Positions 61,401 through 64,000 of a stretch of DNA of 64,000 nucleotides are shown in pieces; within the stretch, counting starts at the first letter, position 1, and every line of letters starts with the position of its first letter. Both the position numbers and the translations under genes were made by a program. Origin of the DNA: Struthio camelus. Its lineage: Eukaryota > Chordata > Aves > Struthioniformes > Struthionidae. The stretch spans positions 4,824,517-4,888,516 of the forward strand of contig NC_090956.1 of assembly GCF_040807025.1 (NCBI RefSeq), given 5' to 3'. The notes beneath the pieces were generated by a model. The model ran no database searches. It saw only the letters and a program-made list of their open reading frames with translations, and was not told the DNA's origin.

Positions 61401-62252
61401 CTGAGGCTGTGGCTTCAGAAGCTGGAACCCAGAATTCAAGTGATGAATGGGGATACTTGCATGCATTTCTGTTTAGAGCAGATCACATGCTGCCAAGACA
61501 GGTTTTCTGCAGCTCTTATTAAAAAGGAGGCTGCTGCGTGTGTGTATGTGAACACACTTAAATGCTTATCTGCAGATCTGAGCTTTCTAAACTTGCCTCT
61601 GCTCTAATTGCAGAATGTAGACTGTGCACGCTGAACATCTGAGCCCGAAGTGATAATCCCAGGTTCAGCCCTGGGGGAATGCCTGGCGCTGCTCTGGCCT
61701 GATTTTTAATGGCTCTGCAACTTGCTGCTGGTTTGCAGAAGGCTTAAATTGTTATCCCTCAGCACCTTGCCCAACTTGGGCAAAGCTCTTGGGATCTCTG
61801 GTCCTCTGAGAATACCCGTATGTTGTGATTTTGCTCCCTCCTCCTGCCTCGTGTCAGGCCTGAATTGGGCTTGTGTCAGCTCAAAAGACTCGCTGAAAAG
61901 TGGTGCAATCCCAGCCTGTGCTCTCTGCTCGCACACAGAGGAAAGAGGGGAGACCTTGACTTCCAGTTTCCCCTCCTGCCTCATCTGAACAACCCTGCTT
62001 TGCTCCCCTGCCATGCGAACTGTATCTATGCAAGCCCCTCTCTTGCACTGGAGAACTGATGTTTCTCCTTGGCTAATAATCTGTGTCTGATTTAGTTTCC
62101 AGGCAGAGCGCCCTGCGTTAAATGTCGTCATTTTCCCTCTGCTTCATGAGGACTTGACAGAGGTCATCAGAGATGTCCCTATGAGGCACTTGGATGAAAT
62201 TACCTTGTTTAAAAGCAGAGTGGCTGAGGAACCTCCCAACCTGTGGTGGTGA
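43477..62252 (+). CDS. FBXL18: F-box and leucine-rich repeat protein 18 (five coding exons)
   Basis: FBXL18 is the substrate receptor of an SCF (SKP1-CUL1-F-box) ubiquitin ligase; published substrates include FBXL7. Joined exons (43477-43494, 44601-44801, 45734-47253, 49981-50199, 62096-62252) give 704 residues and TGA. Residues about 21-67 are the F-box (LMDFSDEILLHILSYVP ... RRTCRKLATLCLDKSL). The rest is leucine-rich repeat, with motifs LVKLNLSGCHLTSLHLS, SLTSLNLSGCIHCL and LRHLNLSAAHHHSS, and the C-terminus DEITLFKSRVAEEPPNLWW matches the short human isoform. All joins are in frame: phases 0, 0, 2, 2. The start at 43,477 has context gccgccATGt and gives a six-residue exon 1 (MLRCGE), which parallels human MASSGE. 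The N-terminus before the F-box is diverged and shorter than human (from memory). The frame is open upstream to 43,114, so a longer N-terminus cannot be fully excluded. Confidence 0.95.
43495..44600 (+). other. FBXL18: FBXL18 intron 1
   Basis: 1.1 kb. The left half continues the CpG island and the right half is AT-rich, ending in a T-tract before the acceptor. A stretch near 44,240-44,310 ('ggaagttactttcccaatcg') is vaguely MIR-like. No gene. Confidence 0.8.
44601..44801 (+). CDS. FBXL18: FBXL18 coding exon 2 (F-box)
   Basis: 67 codons, EIVSGEC to LLQKDYK, phase 0 at both ends. Preceded by a long T-rich tract and TTTTTTGCAG; donor GTGGGG is non-optimal. Carries essentially the whole F-box that binds SKP1. 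Confidence 0.95.
44802..45733 (+). other. FBXL18: FBXL18 intron 2
   Basis: 0.93 kb, AT-rich. Near 45,640-45,690 the string 'gttatcccagtcttcagata ggaaactgag' follows the MIR core order and may be an old SINE. No gene. Confidence 0.75.
45734..47253 (+). CDS. FBXL18: FBXL18 coding exon 3 (main LRR exon)
   Basis: 1,520 bases, about 507 codons, from VNKDKVKQLMRDIG to KCLRDL plus two bases of Arg. Acceptor TTAAGTACAG has a poor pyrimidine tract; donor GTGAGG. Contains most leucine-rich repeats and stretches nearly identical to human, such as SSECKATLSRV, TPSYGVVPCCTSLEKLLLYF and FNNPFYFSFSRCTLSGG. Confidence 0.97.
47254..49980 (+). other. FBXL18: FBXL18 intron 3
   Basis: 2.7 kb of unique sequence with a short (GTCT)5 microsatellite at 48,401-48,420. 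No RNA gene or coding exon recognised. Confidence 0.75.
48401..48420. repeat. (GTCT)5 microsatellite
   Basis: Five perfect tandem GTCT units inside FBXL18 intron 3. Confidence 0.9.
49981..50199 (+). CDS. FBXL18: FBXL18 coding exon 4
   Basis: 219 bases: completes Arg, then LEQPYFSAGAQFFQALSHC ... NLQQSIVR plus two bases of Ser. Acceptor TTTGTTCTTGCAG, donor GTGAGT. Confidence 0.96.
51706..51859. repeat. Long imperfect inverted repeat (hairpin)
   Basis: Two arms of about 65-70 bases face each other around a loop of about 15 bases near 51,775-51,791. ATCTGCTCCCACTGCT (from 51,716) pairs exactly with AGCAGTGGGAGCAGAT (ending 51,849), and CCTGAAGTCAT (from 51,741) with ATGACTTCAGG (ending near 51,825). 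The outer ends TTAAGGGAG and CTCTCCTAA still match at most positions. By eye the arms share roughly three quarters of their bases. Candidates are a decayed MITE-type DNA transposon or an intronic hairpin RNA. I do not recognise the family. Confidence 0.8.
58281..58342. repeat. 31-bp perfect tandem duplication
   Basis: Two identical 31-base copies start GCTGCCTGGTGAGACTTACC, at 58,281 and 58,312, and a third partial GCTGCC follows. On the minus strand each copy contains CAGGTAAGT, a perfect U1 splice-donor consensus (58,294-58,302 and 58,325-58,333). Confidence 0.95.
62096..62252 (+). CDS. FBXL18: FBXL18 coding exon 5 (last) with stop
   Basis: 157 bases: completes Ser, then FQAERPALNVVIFPLLHEDL ... 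PPNLWW and TGA. The acceptor CTGATTTAG has a weak pyrimidine tract. The frame closes exactly with exon 4 and the peptide matches the human C-terminus. It lies 11.9 kb from exon 4. Confidence 0.95.
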
Positions 62253-62384
62253 CTGTCGTGGCATGGAAGGGACAATTGGAGTGAACACACGGAAAATTTC
62301 TCGTTGGCCTGGCTTCCCCATCTTCAGCCTGTGGTTGCCTCACTGGATGCTCTGTACAATCACTTTAATTAGGTGCAATTGCAA

Positions 62385-62390
62385 AATAAA
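62385..62390 (+). terminator. FBXL18: FBXL18 poly(A) signal AATAAA (proximal)
   Basis: AATAAA in GCAAAATAAAAAATGC, 133 bases after the stop, gives a 3'UTR of about 150 bases. It is the first canonical signal after the stop, so it is the likely, though not necessarily only, end. Confidence 0.6.
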
Positions 62391-62405
62391 AAATGCTGGG
62401 CCTTT

Positions 62406-62808
62406 GCCATGAGGAAACATCGACTGGGTAATGCTTGCATCTGAAAATCCTATCTCCAAGGCTTCTGGAATACGATGAGTATTTCCTTGCAGTTAATAAT
62501 GACTTGCTTTGTTATTTCACTTAAGTTAAAGGTAAGAGAAACTGACTTAATGATGCTCTTCCCCTGTGTTGCCTGGTGTAAGGCCCCTGTGTATTTAGGC
62601 AGTGTTTTGTGATATTGGTGGAAATTATTCTTTGCTTTGGCCTATTTTTGGCAAAATAGCAAGCCTAGGCCAGCTAAGAGGCACAAAAGTGTGTTGCTCC
62701 GTTGAAATGCATCACATCTTTTCTGTGTTACAAACATGCATTCATAGTCGCATACACATGCAGTCACAGATATTTAAAGAGTTTTTTGAATGAGAAGTAC
62801 CTCAAGGA

Positions 62809-62842
<34 letters not shown>

Positions 62843-64000
62843 GAATAACAAATCATGGTCATTCGTCCCTTGGTCGTGGTATATTCTTCTTGCTGATAAT
62901 GTTTCCATCAGTTGGCCTGGTGGAAGAAGTTCTCAGCGGTTTTTGAAATCCTTGTCCTAGGGTCAATGGAGCCCACAGTGAGTAAGTTGAAGCTTAGATC
63001 TGATTTAAATGCAGTCTGTCTTGCAGTTTAGATGGGAATGTAGTGTTCCAGTTCTGTCCTTAGATCCCATGCCTTGAGCTCATGCTAATTTTAGAGATAT
63101 TAATGAAATATTTTCAGTGTGATTTCAGACGGCTTCTCTGCTCCACAGAACTTCCTCAGGCATCAGTAGTGGTCTGGATCACTTTCATATTGCCTTATTT
63201 ATTGAGCACTTTTGAAAGCATCAGACAGTTGTCCCAAAAGCCAAACTGCAAATTTCTGGCGTGACATTTCTGGGTGGCAGTCAGATTTCTGTTTTGCTGG
63301 AGTAGTTTGTGGTAGAACGCTGGGTTTGTCTTTTGCAAAACAGTTATCAACCTCAAGTTTATCCAATTTCTCTACCTGTAATCTCCTAAATGCTACCTAA
63401 TGTGTTGAGTGGTTTTGCTGTAACGCTACTTTTCTGGGAGAGGCCCTGGGTTATCCAGAGATGATGTCCCCAGCTCCTCGTCAGCATTTTCTATGCAGAA
63501 TGCCATCTCCTGAGCGCTGTTCTGTGATCAGTGGCTCCCAGGAAGCCTGGTTTGACAGGGGATAGATTTGAGAGCAAAATGCATCTCGCAGCTTCGGAGG
63601 ACTTTCCCTCCTTGCTTTCCCATCAGTCAGGAACCTACCTGTCTGAAACTATGACTTGTTGGTTTATGTTTTGGGCGAGACTGTGGTATCTCTTATGCTC
63701 AGATAGGTTAATGTTAACATGCTCATTAATGCCGCAGCCTTTTATTAGCATAAAGTCTGTGCATTGCTAGAATTAACCGCGGGTGTGTTTGCTGTCTGCC
63801 TTTGGTTTCTCCCCCTTCCCTGGTCAGGACTGGGGGCCAGCAGCAGTCTCAGATTTGCAGCCAGGAGCTAGGTGGTGAGGAAGGCTTACAATTGCCCAGG
63901 AACGACTGCGTCTTCCTCACTGCCGAGCCGGGAGCGCTCCTGAAACGTTTGAGAGTCTCAGCCTCTGGTCAAATACCATCGTGGTGTGGGTGTGAGGAGC
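62406..64000. other. Downstream of FBXL18, nothing recognised
   Basis: Moderate-AT unique sequence with a T30 run. In human the next gene past FBXL18 is TNRC18, but none of its exons was recognised in this stretch. Confidence 0.5.
62812..62841. repeat. T30 homopolymer
   Basis: Thirty consecutive T residues. Could be the tail of a retroposed sequence on the minus strand, but the sequence to its left shows no recognisable element. Confidence 0.9.

Larger units (their letters stand above)
50200..62095 (+). other. FBXL18: FBXL18 intron 4
   Basis: 11.9 kb, moderate to AT-rich. It contains a TA-rich tract (51,672-51,705), a long imperfect inverted repeat (51,706-51,859), a possible inverted MIR remnant near 52,905-52,965 ('cttgtctgtaaaataagg'), and a 31-bp tandem duplication (58,281-58,342). 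The longest open frame (56,500-57,057, 185 codons) shows no domain and is not called a gene. Confidence 0.75.

Overview
The window is vertebrate genomic DNA, almost certainly from a bird. It carries the conserved block FSCN1 - ACTB - FBXL18. The beta-actin promoter and first intron match what I recall of the chicken beta-actin promoter nearly base for base over long stretches. A CR1-type LINE remnant is present, and the left third is very GC-rich and full of G-runs and minisatellites, as expected of an avian microchromosome. It differs from chicken at several promoter and 3'UTR bases, so it is probably another bird. No CRISPR array, operon, viral gene, rRNA or tRNA was recognised.

Layout. 1-1,890 (minus strand): start of intron 1, first coding exon and TATA promoter of FSCN1 (fascin); the rest of the gene lies off the left edge. 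1,995-32,340: a gene-poor interval of about 30 kb between the divergent FSCN1 and ACTB promoters. It holds at least six minisatellite or satellite arrays (about 20-bp units at 2.0-2.7 kb; a 6-bp GGGGAT array at 7.4-8.4 kb; 33/66-bp at 11.5 kb; 18-bp at 15.4-16.1 kb; about 18-bp at 16.7 kb; 54-bp at 30.2-30.6 kb), a probable orphan CpG island (about 13.5-15.3 kb), AT-rich patches resembling conserved enhancers, and old CR1 and MIR-like fragments. 32,340-37,490 (plus strand): complete ACTB with CCAAT, CArG and TATA boxes, a non-coding exon 1, an intron-1 CArG enhancer, five coding exons (375 residues), the zipcode and the poly(A) signal. 37,490-42,780: short intergenic spacer. 42,780-62,400 (plus strand): FBXL18, a TATA-less CpG-island gene with five coding exons (704 residues by my joins) and a 12-kb fourth intron. 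62,400-64,000: intergenic DNA with nothing recognised.

Fascin bundles the filaments that beta-actin forms, so the left pair is functionally linked. FBXL18 is an SCF ubiquitin-ligase receptor with no obvious direct link to them. Nearly all long open frames in the GC-rich left third arise from repeats whose period is a multiple of 3 or from GC-rich sequence poor in stop codons, and are not reported as genes.

Most worth a second look: a roughly 154-bp imperfect inverted repeat in FBXL18 intron 4 (possible MITE or small-RNA hairpin); a 31-bp antisense duplication there that repeats a perfect splice-donor consensus; a facing pair of TGAGTCAGC (MAF/NRF2-type) sites upstream of FBXL18; and the density of tandem arrays in the FSCN1-ACTB interval.
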